Assembly: GCA_010405405.1 (NCBI GenBank)
Contig: MU004232.1
Coordinates: 2,127,481-2,191,480 of the forward strand
From: Microthyrium microscopicum
Lineage: Eukaryota > Ascomycota > Dothideomycetes > Microthyriales > Microthyriaceae
Direction of reading: 5' to 3'
DNA length: 64,000 nucleotides
Part shown: positions 21,763 to 34,415 of the stretch, piece after piece
Position numbering within the stretch: the first letter of the stretch is position 1
How the letters are laid out: every line of letters begins with the position of its first letter
Made by a program: the position numbers and the translations under genes
Notes under the pieces: model-generated
Databases searched by the model: none
Told to the model about the DNA's origin: nothing
The model's input: only the letters and a program-made list of their open reading frames with translations

Positions 21763-22904
21763 ATGAAGCTTGCAGTACGACGGCCAATTTCGGCCAGTTT
21801 TACGTCACCGCCGTCTATTTTCAGGCGCCATCGATCGTATTTGTCTCCACCTTATCTGCTGGACGATTACAGTCCGCGATACCAGTTGATATCATCCCGA
21901 GACGCAGCTAAAAAGCGCTCTGAAGCTTATGCCCATTTACGCGACTGCAACCTATGTCCACGTTTATGCGGAGTCAATCGCTATGAGAAGACCGGGGTTT
22001 GTCTAATTGGTGCTGAGACTGCCAAAGTGAGCACTATCGCTCCGCACTTTGGTGAAGGTCAATGAGGTCCAGACTGTCGGCGGGCACGACACACTAACTT
22101 CGAACAGAACCTTGTATCCAAGGTCATAATGGTTCAGGATCAGTGTTCTTCTCTGGATGCAACCTGAGATGTGTTTTCTGTCAGAATCACGACATCGCTC
22201 ATCAGCGAAATGGTTTTGACTTGACACCAGAGCAGCTTGCCGAATGGCTTATGAAGCTACAAGATGTTGGAGGTGTCCACAATATCAATTTCGTTACACC
22301 AGAGCATGTAGTGCCTCAAGTTGCACTTACGATCTTGCATGCGAAAGACCTGGGTCTCAAGGTCCCAATTATCTACAATACCTCATCGTTTGATTCACTG
22401 GACTCAATTCGATTGATGGATGGATTGGTCGACATTTATCTTCCGGACTTCAAGGTTTGGAACGACTCTACTTCAAAGCGATACCTGAAAGCAGATAATT
22501 ATGCCGCCGTTGCCAAGGAAAGTATCAAAGAAATGCATTCCCAAGTTGGCGATATTTGCTTCACTCCTGATGGAATTGCTCGGAAAGGGGTTTTAGTTCG
22601 CCATCTTGTAATGCCGGGACAAGAAGATGAAGGATGCAAAATTATGACATGGCTTGCTGAGAATGTCTCGAAAGATTTGTATGTTCACATCATGGAGCAG
22701 TATCATCCGCGAGCGCATGTCGGCAAACCCAAGCGAAGAACTGGTACCTCGTCAACAAAAAGTGACAAAGAACTTGAAAAGAGGTACGAAGAAATCAATC
22801 GGCCAATTACAGATGTGGAGCATTCTCTTGTTCGAAAGGCTGCGGCACAGGCTGGTCTTTGGAGATTCGTCGAAGTTGCTGAGCATGGTGGTTTCAACAT
22901 CTGA
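21763..22904 (+). CDS. PflX-like radical SAM protein (COG1313-type), possibly mitochondrial
   Basis: Two exons (21763-22057, 22108-22904) give 363 residues. The N-terminal 40 residues are rich in Arg/Ser with few acids (MKLAVRRPISASF), resembling a mitochondrial presequence. Residues about 62-80 carry an extra cysteine set, CNLCPRLCGVNR and GVC, diagnostic of the PflX branch. Residues about 116-123 hold the radical SAM motif CNLRCVFC (C-x3-C-x2-C), which binds a 4Fe-4S cluster and S-adenosylmethionine. The rest follows the pyruvate-formate-lyase-activase-like fold (NINFVTPEHVVPQ, VDIYLPDFKVW, VRHLVMPGQ). The substrate of this eukaryotic branch is not known to me, and no glycyl-radical enzyme lies nearby. 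The C-terminus is basic, with an RRTGTSSTKSDKELEKR segment. Confidence 0.88.
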
Positions 22905-23180
22905 TGGAAGAACTCGTCTGCTCCCTTGCCTTACCGCCTCCGCTTGTGGACTGCAATAGAAGTTGCAAGAGTTCAACAAAGTCCCGCGTATCTGGCGTGC
23001 AAATTCATGAGCCGAACAATGGGGTTAGCTGCATATCATCAGAAATCTGGTACGGTTATGGCTTGAAACAAAGCAACTGAACAAAGCCTCGCCGAAATAC
23101 CCACCATGTCCTTATGCTAAGGACAAGACCTATGGTTCTTGAAAATCTATGCTTGAAGCGTAATGCTGCACTCTTCATAA

Positions 23181-23972
23181 ATGAATCGAAAGAAGAGCTT
23201 CCTTGACGTCAATGCATCACTGGCTCCCCAATTCACTCCTTACTATACATCAAATTCGATGGATCAAAGCGTAGAGAGTGGCGCAAGCATTGAGCATGCA
23301 TTTGCATCTCCACAAGAAATATATAGAGCGCTGACAAGTTCACTGACTGAATCTCAAAAAAGGCTTGAGAAGCTCCAAAAGCGGATTCGAGATTTGGAAG
23401 GAGACCTCAAAAAGCCCGATCTCAGATGTAAAGAGCGCAAAAGAATCCGACACATTACCGGAAAAGTGAAGAGACAAATACATCACGAAAATCAAAACAT
23501 ATCAGCCATCACAATCGCCATTGCAGACAGCCAAATCCAGTCTAAAACAGTAGGCATGCCACCAGCTATGGATTATGTACCGCCAACCATGAGATATCCC
23601 GCTTCGCCTCTTTTTAGTCCAGTTTATTACTATCCTCCTATTCCCGCTACACCATCCGGCATGATGTTTTGGCCGCCGATTGTTAGCCCGCACATGGAAA
23701 GTTTGCAAAGTGGCTGGCCAAATGGTCCGCCTTCGGCGACAGGGTCGTGGACGGCAAGTTCAGCAGGCTGGCAAACACCAACGTTTACCCCGGGAGAAAA
23801 TTATACATCAGAATGGGTCCAGACGCCGTGTGATGAGTCCAGTCAGTCGGGTCAAATGAGTTCAGACCCTGAAGACCAGGAAGATAGTATTGCGGACCAA
23901 CCATCGGAGATAGATCCGAGCATTGACAATGTTGTCAACAAGGAAATTGCACTGCAGGTGAAAGAATCTTGA
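23181..23972 (+). CDS. coiled-coil protein of unknown function
   Basis: This is a single exon of 263 residues with no recognised family. Residues about 50-105 are charged and heptad-like (TESQKRLEKLQKRIRDLEGDL and a following basic stretch), predicting a coiled coil. The middle is rich in Pro, Tyr and aromatic residues (SPVYYYPPIPATP), and the C-terminal 60 residues are acidic and Ser/Gln-rich. There is no signal peptide or TM. It could be a nuclear or cytoplasmic scaffold, but no function is assigned. Confidence 0.7.
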   Translation: MNRKKSFLDVNASLAPQFTPYYTSNSMDQSVESGASIEHAFASPQEIYRALTSSLTESQKRLEKLQKRIRDLEGDLKKPDLRCKERKRIRHITGKVKRQIHHENQNISAITIAIADSQIQSKTVGMPPAMDYVPPTMRYPASPLFSPVYYYPPIPATPSGMMFWPPIVSPHMESLQSGWPNGPPSATGSWTASSAGWQTPTFTPGENYTSEWVQTPCDESSQSGQMSSDPEDQEDSIADQPSEIDPSIDNVVNKEIALQVKES

Positions 23973-25456
23973 TAGAACTTTCTAGAGAAAATGATACCCA
24001 AAACCATCCTCTAAAAGCAGAAATAGCAGAGCTTTAAGCTTGCACGAGTGGTATGTTACCATGAGTCTGGCAAGACCTTTATGCTGAGATTATGAATTGA
24101 GTGCGAAAGTCTCTGTGATCAACCACAGCCATTGATCAAACGAGCGAAGAAGCCTCCAAAAAAATGCTATGTAGTAAAATGATAATTCATATTGTGCATA
24201 CTAAGTCAACTCACTAGTAGTAAATATCGAACTCTTGAAAAAATTGGTGACTTTGCAGCTACCATACCTGTGATAGTAAATTTGGTGCTTTGTGTCTATC
24301 AAATATGTAAATGCGTGCTCTTTGCCAACGGCAAATATCAATTACGTACTAAATGGGCACGTCGATCTACTTCTTTCTCTTAATGGGTGTTGGTGTCCTT
24401 CTATCCCTGTATACCACTACCAGTATGTAGGTATGTATGAAGCCCTTAGGATCATTTATGTAGGTAGACTACTTTGAGTGCTCTGGACTCTGTAGTAATA
24501 AAAAATGGCGTGGTACTGTACCTACCTGTGCACTGTGGCATCAAAAGTCAATTGATATTTGACTTGTGCTAGTCGACAGCGGCTATGAGCTTCAACGAAT
24601 CATATGTATTACGCCTTACGCATTGGCATCTTGATCCTTGCCGAGCTCTACAGGTACAGTCGTTTGTCTTGGTTTGTGCATTTTTCCATCTTTTCGCCCT
24701 GTCTTCTCTTCTCTTCTCTTTCTTTCAACACCAACTATTACGCCCACGTTGACCATCAGCCTGCCTCAATTGTTCCCAAGAATTCTACTTCATACTGCTG
24801 AAACATCTTCAGTTGCACTTTGACAATTGAGCCGAGTCGAATCCTTTGGGACCCTGTCTTGCCTGTCATCAATCCACGTTTTTGCACGACGTCGGGAGGC
24901 CACACGCTGCAAGCCTGCAAGGTCCCAGATCCCCGCATTTCTTCACCTCAAAGCTGCACGGTTGTGGGTCTTTTTTTCTTTAACCTTTTGGCGATACCGA
25001 TTGTGTACTACTACCTCTTACTTCATCCCAAGTCTTTGTTTGCCTATATTATCGCTATCTTTGTCTGGTAGCTCTCTTATTTCTCTTTCGAGCCGTACGG
25101 TTTCTGCGGTATTTTTTCCCTAAGCGCCTGCCTCGGGGCTTCTTTGTTCTTGCTGCAACCTGACCTTCAACTCGTTGCAGCTAAAGTACTTCCTATTTGG
25201 GCGTCATCAGCATCTCTTTGGTCAATATATCCAAAGTTTTTGAGGTGGAAACTTGTCACTGGCGTGATCTGTGACTATCGTCTATCTACTAGTCAGGTAT
25301 TGATCCTCAATTACGAGTTTCAGTGGTTCAGCCTACCGAATTTTCCGCTCCTTTCCCAACCACCAAGGTCCAAAACTCGTGACCACATCAACAACAATCC
25401 TCGTGACGGCCACTCCCACAACATTCACCCTGGCTCCTATTCAACAGTCGTCTTAC
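23973..25456. promoter_or_regulatory. promoter and long leader region of CHO2
   Basis: No gene is visible. A CT-rich tract (repeats of ttctc around 24700-24730) and an ATG-free stretch from about 25120 onward suggest a promoter followed by a long 5' leader. Transcription start is not known. Confidence 0.4.
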
Positions 25457-25519
25457 ATGGTTGCTCTTCCTATCCACTGCATCATCCTTGGATACTCCTT
25501 CTGGGGTGCCATAATCTGA
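25457..25519 (+). promoter_or_regulatory. 20-codon upstream ORF in the CHO2 leader
   Basis: ATG at 25457 opens a frame [20 protein letters not shown] that stops with TGA at 25517-25519, ten bases before the CHO2 ATG. It is the only ATG I find in the roughly 300 bp before the main start. Placement suggests translational control of CHO2, which is inference. Confidence 0.5.
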
Positions 25520-25529
25520 ATCTCCAATC

Positions 25530-28467
25530 ATGTCGGACAACTCACCTGTAGCGGGTGACAACCAACTACGCTCAAGGCCCTCGACAACCAAACCCTCGGT
25601 CAACTTCACAGAACCAGAGGAATCAGCCCAAGAGAAAGTCTTGCGTATGAACCAAGATCAGAACAATGTCAAGTCCGGCAAAACATTTGGACGGACACCA
25701 AATGGGACAGTCTTTACCGTTCCTGAGACACATGATATGGTATCGCAATTACTATCTCCAACGCAGCCGAAGAATGCATCAGATATCATTCTTCTCCTCG
25801 TACTAGGACTACATATATCTCTGCTCATATTCCTTCCTGTCTCATGGCGTATACCTGTCATAGCAGTGGTGTATTCCTTTTGGCGATGCGCGTACAATGC
25901 AGGCATAGGATACCTACTTCAAGCCCAGTCCGATGACCGTCGCCTTGTCTGTTGGGCTCGAAAACTTGCAATATTTGAACCTCCAACATCTGGGAAAAAT
26001 CCGCGTCCTTGGCTGTTCAACATTATCAAGCGAGAATTTGAGATCAAACTACCTAAGGACTACAAGATTGAAGATGCCCCCATCGAGTACAACACCTGGC
26101 TCTTGTTTCGCCGCTTGGTTGATCTGATCTTAATGTGCGACTTTGTCTCTTATGTCCTCTTTGCTCTAGCTTGTGCCCACCAGCCAGCCGGAGAAGGAAC
26201 ACTCATGATGCTGGGCCGGTGGTCTTGTGGGATTTTTTTATTCCTGATCAATCTTTGGGTCAAACTTGATGCTCATCGTGTAGTAAAAGACTATGCATGG
26301 TACTGGGGTGATTTCTTTTTCTTGGTTGATCAAGAACTAACCTTTGATGGTGTGTTTGAAATGGCACCACATCCAATGTATTCAATCGGATATGTGGGCT
26401 ATTATGGCATGGCTATGATGGCAGCTAGCTACAAAGTTCTCTTGCTATCGGTCGTTGCTCATTGCGCTCAATTTGCATTCCTCTGGTTTGTTGAAAATCC
26501 TCATATCGAGAAGATTTATAATCCTCCGCCAAAACGCCTTGTGGATGTGCCAGAGATGGAACCTACAGATGAAATCTCGGACAGCGGTAATGTTCATGAT
26601 CATGAAGGCACTCAGCAGCCATCTGCTGTTCACCGAATAATCGGGCTGCAAAACACCGACTTCCATCGTGCAGTGGACATTGCAGTGTTCCTCCTCCAAG
26701 CTCACATGTTCCTTTTGACCATATTCACACCGTCAACCAAATGGTCTCAATTGGCTTTCCTTGTCAATGCCCTATTCTGGCGACTTTGGTTCACGGTTGG
26801 CATTGGCTTCTTGCTCAACATGCAATCTTCAAAGAAATCATGGACTCGTCATTTTATCAAATACGGCGAGGATTCGCATGAGGCATGGAGGCAATGGAAG
26901 GGAATGTACCACATTTCCATGCACATGTGTTATGCTAGTTTCATTGCTGTCGCCTGGAAGTCTTACCATTTGCCCGCAGATTGGAATTATGGCTCAGTCC
27001 TACTCCGTCACGTTCTTGGTGGCTTTTTCATAGCCCTCCATATTTGGACCGTCTTGAGCTGCTACGACTCACTTGGAGAATTCGGCTGGTTTTATGGCGA
27101 CTTCTTCTACGAGCCCAAGGATAAGATCACATATAATGGAATTTATCGTTTCTTAAACAACCCGGAACGCGTACTCGGACTTGCTGGACTATGGGGAGCA
27201 GCCCTCATCACATGGAGCTACGCCATATTTGCACTTGCTTTGATCAGCAATGGTCTAATGTTGGCATTCATCCAGTTTGTAGAGCGTCCGCATATGCAAA
27301 AGCTCTATGGCGAATCACTTCGTGACCAATCTGGTCTGTCCAAGGGTTTCCGGAAATCACTCCCGGAACCACTTGCCAACTGGCAAGAATCTGTTGATCA
27401 GCGTGTGGGCCAGACTACCGACTTCTTCAACGATTTTATGGACACAGCACGACCAAAGCTCGCGGCTGGTGTAACTACCATTGTTCGTGATGCTACATCA
27501 CTCTTCAAGAATTATCCGGCAAAAATTAGCATCACACGAGTAGCGGAGGATATTGCCAAATATGACACTGAGGACTATTCTTTGTCTATTGAAGCGACTC
27601 CCACTTCTCCTCGTGCTGAAGTGGACCGCCGTAGTCGCCGAGAAGGTGAAATTGGCCAACAACCACCAGTTAGAACCAGCCCCTATTCCACCCTACTATT
27701 CGAGTATGGCGCCCCTATCAAGGTCAAATGGACTGCTCCTCTCAACCATGGCAAGAAGGATTGGATTGGACTTTATATGGTGTCAGACAGCCCAGACCGC
27801 CAAATTTCTCGCATCACATCCCGCGGCCGATGGATTGCAACCACTCCTGGCGAATACGATTCTTCTCGTGCCGACTCTGGCATTCTCCAGAGCGATGTCC
27901 TCGTTGCCAAAACCGGCAGCATCAACGAACACTACGAAGGCGAGATGGTGTTCGAAGGTGATAAGCTTTGGTGGACAACCGGAGTCTTCGAATTTCGCTA
28001 TCACCACGATGGCAAGCACAACGTGATGGCCATATCCAACCCCTTTGAGATTCGCATTGGCAAATTTGACGAAGATGATGCCGATCTCGACTCCAACGGC
28101 ACTCTTCGCGGGGCTGTCGAGCAAGCGCTGCTTCCTGTGGTGCGCAACTGTTTTGATCGTGATCCAGAGATTGCACCAAACACTGTCGATCAAGCATTTG
28201 GAGGCCTTGTCGAGCGCGATGGAAAGTTCACTAACCGTGTTTCTTTTGCCATCCAGCAAATGTTTACGATTGACCTGTCGTCTGAGGTCGTCAAAGCAGA
28301 TGGAAATATCAAGAATTTAGCTTGGCGAATTTGCAACGCCAAAAAGGTTTTGGTAAGTCTTTATACCCCTATTTCGCTGAAGAATGGGCACTGATTGTAT
28401 CCAGGAACCGTACAGTCTAACGAACACGCAATCGGGGCGAGCTACACCACGAGAAACCAAATGGTAG
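25530..28467 (+). CDS. CHO2: phosphatidylethanolamine N-methyltransferase
   Basis: Two exons (25530-28352, 28405-28467) give 961 residues, a typical length for Cho2. After a disordered N-terminus (1-75), two homologous multi-TM methyltransferase modules follow. The first is around residues 80-330 ([10 protein letters not shown], then a [24 protein letters not shown]-type block near 265-290), and the second is around residues 370-600 ([25 protein letters not shown]). The C-terminal cytosolic domain from about residue 720 ([24 protein letters not shown]) is the Cho2-specific C2-like region. Known role: first methylation of phosphatidylethanolamine to phosphatidylcholine in the ER membrane using S-adenosylmethionine. 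The last exon is only 20 codons. The 20-codon uORF upstream may tune translation. Confidence 0.96.
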
Positions 28468-28754
28468 TCTCTTTGCTTGGTATCAAGAAACCTCGAACAC
28501 ACCAAAATCGCAAGTATACATTTCTCCTAGAACAATTATGGGATAAGCGATTTTTTCTCGGTGGCAACATTTTGTCTTTAAGCATATATTCAGAAACTGT
28601 TAGCAATGTTTGAACATTTCCATTACGGCTACTGGCAACATGTAAGGAACATCATATTATACCCAGAAAATGCATAAAAGCGCACTGGAGCTTATTATAT
28701 ATAGAGATAATGAAGGTGACTTTACTTTTGATCTAAACCTCCATATGTCCAATA

Positions 28755-29630
28755 CTACCAAGCCTGTATCATGTTTGCCCGAATAACCTTTGCTGTATTA
28801 TGATCATGCTTTCCTTCAATCACATCACGAATGAAATTTCCGCCCTCAGAAGGATCTCTTGCACCCATCTAATACAAGTTAGCTTTCAGAACCTCTTGAA
28901 CAGTCGAAAAAAGATTACTTACCTTCTTGAGTGCCTCTCCCCCAATACCAGCAAGCCCAGTAGCCAGAAAGCCAGGCGAAATAGCCCAAACCTTGACCCC
29001 ATCATTCTTCAAAGTCCTCGCCCACTGCGTCATCAACATATTCAAACCCACCTTACTGCTCCGATACCCCGTAATAGGATTCGGTCCCTGCGGCTTAGGC
29101 CATCCTGCCTCTGGACTCGCATTGATACGCTTGCCAACGTCCGTTTCATGGTCTTCAGTCTCGGTAATACACGCCGTCCCGCTCGTGATGAACAGGAGCC
29201 GTGGATCGGAAGACTTGAGCAGCAACGGTGCCGCTTCATGCGTGAGCACATGTGTGCCCGATACATTGACATCCCACATGGTGTTGAAAGCCTCACGGAT
29301 AGTCATGCGTCCAGCATCGCTTTCGGGTTCGTAGTTGCCGCCGGCATTGTTGACGAGAATGTCTAGACGCCCGAACTTGGATTGGATGGTGGAGACTGCT
29401 TTGCTGATGGAGTCGTCGGAGGATACGTCGACTTGTATGACGTTTAGAGTGCTGGGGGAGTTGGGGATTTCTTTCTTGACGAGGTCGGCGGCTTGGTCGC
29501 CTTTGCTGATTGTTCGTGTGCCGATTATGATTTCATAGGGGATGGTGGTTTTGTAGAGCGCTTTGACGACTTCGAGACCGAGGCCAGTATTGGCGCCGGT
29601 TATGAAGACTACTTTCTTGTCTGAGGACAT
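28755..29630 (-). CDS. short-chain dehydrogenase/reductase
   Basis: Two exons (29630-28923 and 28868-28755) give 273 residues. Motifs are TGANTGLG near residue 11, NNAGGNYE, LLFITSGTA with the catalytic Ser region and YRSSKVGL with Tyr and Lys. The glycine-rich turn is followed by IIGTRT, where the Arg suggests NADP(H). The substrate is unknown; it resembles carbonyl-reductase-like SDRs. A TATA-like element (minus strand) at 29754-29762 lies about 124 bp before the start. There is no signal peptide. Confidence 0.9.
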
Positions 29631-30138
29631 GATTCAGTGATGATGGTTGAGGTTTAAATAATTGGAGAGTTATCGCAGCTGTTGATTTCAGGGGTCGAGC
29701 TGTGCCTTTTGTCATGAGTGATAAGTGATGAGAGCAATATCGGGCTCGACGAGCCTTTTATACACAATATCTTATACAATCCTGCTTGTACGCGTTTTAC
29801 CACTGGGATCGTTTTTGGAGACTATATCCGGACCGCTGAATCGACAACTTTGGAGATAGGGTACAGACCTATTCACGCTAAGTGGGCTACGCGGAGTTTG
29901 GAGTCGCATTCATGTGCAAAAACTCCGCCCGGCCAGAGTCTATGACAACTCACTACCTGACCATCGTTATTAGCGCGATTATTAAAAATGCAGTCCAGTT
30001 TGCCAACTAAAGTCTTGATGTTTTAGCTACTTTGTTTCATAGGCGCAGGGGAGGTATCATCTTTTGCAGAAAGACTTTGAGGTTGTTCAGGAAATGTATA
30101 ATATTTGTACAGATAAAGGGGTATAGAAAGACTTCAAA
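29631..30138. promoter_or_regulatory. intergenic with TATA box at 29754-29762 (minus strand)
   Basis: On the minus strand TATAAAAGG occurs at 29762-29754, upstream of the SDR gene. The rest is the 3' flank of LYS4, with nothing else visible. Confidence 0.4.
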
Positions 30139-32512
30139 TTATGACACTTCCTTCGCGATTTCGCTTTTGACCCAATTCTCAAGCCCACCTTTAGCGATTA
30201 TCTCTTGCACATTTGGAGGAAGCTCGCCAACAGGCTGTGTCCACTTCTCACCACCTTCACCCTCTTGTACAGTTACTTGACTTCTCCTTACGTCCCACTC
30301 GAGTGTCCAGCCAGTTCTTCGAGACAGGTTCTTGTTGGATTCCGAGCTAAATGCTTCCCGAAGTCTCTGTACCAGTTTCGGTACTTCAAGGCCCATAAGA
30401 GCATTGTTTATACTGTTTCTGCTGAAAATGTTGCCAAAGCTTCCTGCAACTACTAGTGGAATTTCTTTGGCCAGAATTGCCGTCGCTGCTTGTTCGCGAC
30501 TTGAGCCGCAACCAAAATTGTATCCAGATACTAGAATATCGCCCTTCTTTGCGATTGAAGCGAAAGCAGTATCGTAATTTTCCATAACAACCTCTGCCAT
30601 CTTGGAACGTGGGACATCATCCTGATATGTGTACTTTCCAGGGTAGATCGCATCAGTATTGACGTTGTCTGCATCACAGAAGATTATTTCTCCGGAGACC
30701 CTCTCAGGAAACCCAGGAAGAACTTCGGTAAGTGATGTGGATTTGGTAGAGTCTTTCGACTTTGCTGTAGCGTCACCAACACCCGCTGCTATTATTCCAT
30801 CGAACTTGCCGATTATGTTGGATAGCGTGTCGTGCACACTGAGAGGTTCGAATGGCTCGCCTTCCCGAGTTTCTACTCCTGTCCAGCCAGTGGGTTTCTG
30901 ATACCAGCCTGGGCCAGTCATTTTACCAGCAAGAGCACTTGCAGCTACTACCTCGGGGCTAGCAAGATATGCCTTGGCATCAGTCGATCCCATTCTGCCC
31001 TTGAAGTTGCGATTGCTCGCGCTAATTCCAACTTCACCTGGTTCTAGCAGACCGGTTCCCAGTCCAATGCAGGGGCCACACCCGGATGGTAGTGGTTGAG
31101 CACCGGCTTCCAAAAGCGCCTGCCAATCACCTTGTTCCTCCGCGGCTTGCTGTTCAGGTAGAGATGCGGCGGCAATGTAAAACTTGACGTGGCTGGGAAT
31201 CTGAGGAATCTTTCCATTGTTGGAGGCTGCTGCATCTTTGAAGACTTTCGCTGCCGCAGCCAAGTCTGATCGTCGACTATTTGTGCATGATACGAGATAA
31301 GCTTTATCTACCTTGATATTCTGGGCCTCCAGCTCGTGCAGTGGTGTCGCAACTTTGACAGAATTGGGTCCGGCTACGTAGGGAGAGAGAGAATCAAGAT
31401 CCAGAGTCAGTTGCTTAGCATAGCTTGCACCAGTGTCGGCCTTCATTGGATTTTCAAGGAGGGTGTCTAGAGCTTGGTGATTGAAACGCGTAACGCCACT
31501 AGAGGTTGAGAGCTCGGCGCTCTCATAGAGAGCAAATTCAGTTGCCTTTGCGCGTAGCCATCCTTTGAGAATGGAATCGATCGGGAATAGCCCCGACAAT
31601 GCTCCCCATTCTGTTGTCATGTTTGCGATTGTCAGTCGGTCGTCAACAGGAAGACTTCTGAGGGTGTCTTCTGAGCCAGTGAATTCGATAGCATGATTTA
31701 GGACCTCATCATTCTTGAACAGCCCGCATAGAGCAACAATAACGTCTTTTCCGGTTACGCCCTTGGGTAAAACACCAGTAAAGGTAACCTTGGCTACCGG
31801 AGGAATCTGCCACCAAGTCTTTCCAGTTGCCCATATGCTTGCAGCGTCGGTTCGTACAATGGGAGTTCCAAGGCAGCCGACACCACCATACATGTTCGTA
31901 TGACTATCAGAGGCTACAGCAAGAGTTCCGGGCCATGCATAGCCTTCTTCAACCATGATCTGATGCCCAATTCCTATTCTTTATTAGCCTTAGTGCTTAA
32001 TCGCGTTGTTTCAACGTACCTCGACCGGCCGGATAGAAATCAACCCCATGAGTTTGAGCAAACTGCTCAATGTTCTTATACTTTTTCAGGTTCTTTTCTC
32101 CTTTGTTTTGTACATCGTGGTCCAAGGTCATAACCAATTGCCTCGAGTTTGCGATTTTGGTTGCTCCAATACCCATGAATTTGGTAGCCACAGGCCACGT
32201 GTTATCATGTGTCATACATCTTGCAGGTTTGATAGTAACATAATCTCCAGATCGCACGTATTTTCCTTCAGGCAATCCAACAGCAAACTTTTGCACAATC
32301 TTCTCCGTCAAGGTCTGTGGGTTGGCACTTGGAGTAAGGGTCGAATTGAGGAATGACGCAGCAGAAGGATCGTTCAATTGGGAATGGAAGGCATCAACAG
32401 ATTGCCATCGACGCTGAGACAACAAAGATAGTGGAACACGGTTCAATTGTATGGTACGTCGAGGTAGGAGTTGGTAGGCTTGTCGTCGAAGAAGGCGTGA
32501 TGGAAAAGCCAT
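30139..32512 (-). CDS. LYS4: homoaconitase, mitochondrial
   Basis: Two exons (32512-32020 and 31973-30139) encode 775 residues. The N-terminus [19 protein letters not shown] is Arg-rich and acid-free, a mitochondrial presequence; a longer frame has no ATG. The aconitase fold is complete: [14 protein letters not shown], the [10 protein letters not shown] region, SCTNSRRSD (first Fe-S cysteine, about residue 392), PSGCGPCIG (the other two, about 465) and the swivel domain [13 protein letters not shown] with FSRNSINN. Known role: conversion of homocitrate to homoisocitrate in the alpha-aminoadipate pathway of lysine biosynthesis, a fungal hallmark. No frame breaks are seen. Confidence 0.96.
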
Positions 32513-34415
32513 GGCGGCGAGGGAAAGTTTGGGAGTCGCCTTTACATAGACAATGTTTCGCGCCAGCACCGGTAGCTCGAAGAAATACGATTAAAGATCT
32601 CGAATTGTCATGAAGCTGGATTAAACACGGGAGAGTGGAGTCAAAAAATAATAACCTTGGAATTATTTTCTGCTCAACGCTGATTGATTCATGACCGCCG
32701 AGATCGCAACCGTCAGGGCCGAGATTAGATCATTTAATCAGCCCGATCTTTGGCTGCTGTCGGCCCAAGTCGGCATCAATATTTTTGGTCATGTTGTGAA
32801 GCACGAACACACGAACATTGAAGACAACAACATCTGCTTATCCGTGCCCCATTTTGTTTCTCAATTTGTTCGCCATGATTCATCTTACGTCTGCGATTGA
32901 TCGCACTCACCGCTGTGGCCTATGGCTTTCCACCTGTGTTTGACAGCACTCCGGCCTTGAGCTTTGTAACTATGAGACCCATCGTCTTTGCTACTGATAC
33001 AGAGAGTCCTGTTCCGGGTCTTGTAGCTGCCGTATCCCATCTGGCTACTCGAGCATTAGACGAGAGAAAGTGGATTCGACTGCCACCAACGGCCCGAATT
33101 TCAAGATTCACGATGCACTACAATGCGTTGACATAGGAATGCAGGCGGACCTCCCGACCGAAAAAGCACTGGGTAACTTGGTGGTTTTGAAGCTTGACTA
33201 CAGTTTGCTTCTTATCTCAACTTGTACTATTATTCCAAATCGCTGTCAGTGGGCTTCTTGTCCAGTCCCAGCAGTCGTTCTACGGAAACAAATGGCCCCT
33301 GCGCCTGTCACTTCCCAGATCCGAACGCTCCTTGAATACCATCAGAGCTAGGATATGATGCTTATTTCGCCGTCAAAGCTGGGGACTTGGCCAATTTCGA
33401 CTCTCCAGCCTTTCTTTTCAAAGGCCGGGGTCCCTAGGAAAGTCTGAGACGTGCTTTTTGGTGGGGTGAGCCATCATTCACATTTCGTTGACTTGGAAGA
33501 TGTGGGAGGGTCTCCGTGCGTGTTTCAGGGCTCCAAGCAACCTCATGCATGATACACCTCTAGCACTGGTACGACAACTCCCCGTGGCCGACGACTTTGT
33601 TTCAACCAATATTGCTCGCAATTGGACTGCCAACTTCTTTCTGTCTGTTTTCGGAGAGATGGGAAATGGCCCAATTTCGCCTCTGTAGTCAGACCACCTA
33701 AATGGGTCAAGGTGGATGACTCTAGGTTCGTATTGTCCCGGCAAGTTACCCTTCCATTTGCGATATACAGGTACCCGAGTACCGTATTACAGTACTTTCT
33801 TGATACACAAATGGTTAAACCAGTAGAGACAGCTCGACCGTGATGTGCCTGAGCAGGTACAGAACTTGACGTGAAAATCAAGAGCTTAGAAACTCCATAA
33901 CGAACTTTGCATGACAGATATCTGGGGCTAGAGAAGCGCCACTCGGAACCCTATAGCTATTCTCGACCTGGATGTACCCCAGGCTGCGATACTTGCAGTT
34001 CAGGTGCACGAATGAAACCTCTAGGCCAAGACGAGAGGAAACAACAGATTGATTTTGATACTTCCTATACTGTGAGAGAAGGCCTGTGGCCGTATGTTCC
34101 CCGCTAGCAACTTAATGGCTTGGATATGCATGTGCTTCCTGGTCCAGCCTTGCCTCCCTGGCCTCGCCAGACATCAATCCCCCTTTAAACCCTTCTTCAC
34201 TACGAGTGGGAGATCTTTAGGGATAACCTACGCCATTCGACCCAACGTTCACTAACCCTTCAACATTCATAGAGTCGAAAACCGAAATATTAGTTCAATG
34301 ACTTCTCAAGTTCAACAATTACTGAGGAGCCATTTCAATCCCCACCAATGAATTGACCGACAATCCAAAGCCAATCCTTTACTGGACTACACTTGATTGA
34401 ACAAATAAAAAGAAG
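32513..34415. other. gene-poor stretch, nothing recognised
   Basis: Several open stretches of 60 to 110 codons on both strands have no domains, no consistent splice structure and no composition like the neighbours. The last 200 bp are likely leader of the seven-TM gene. Confidence 0.5.
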
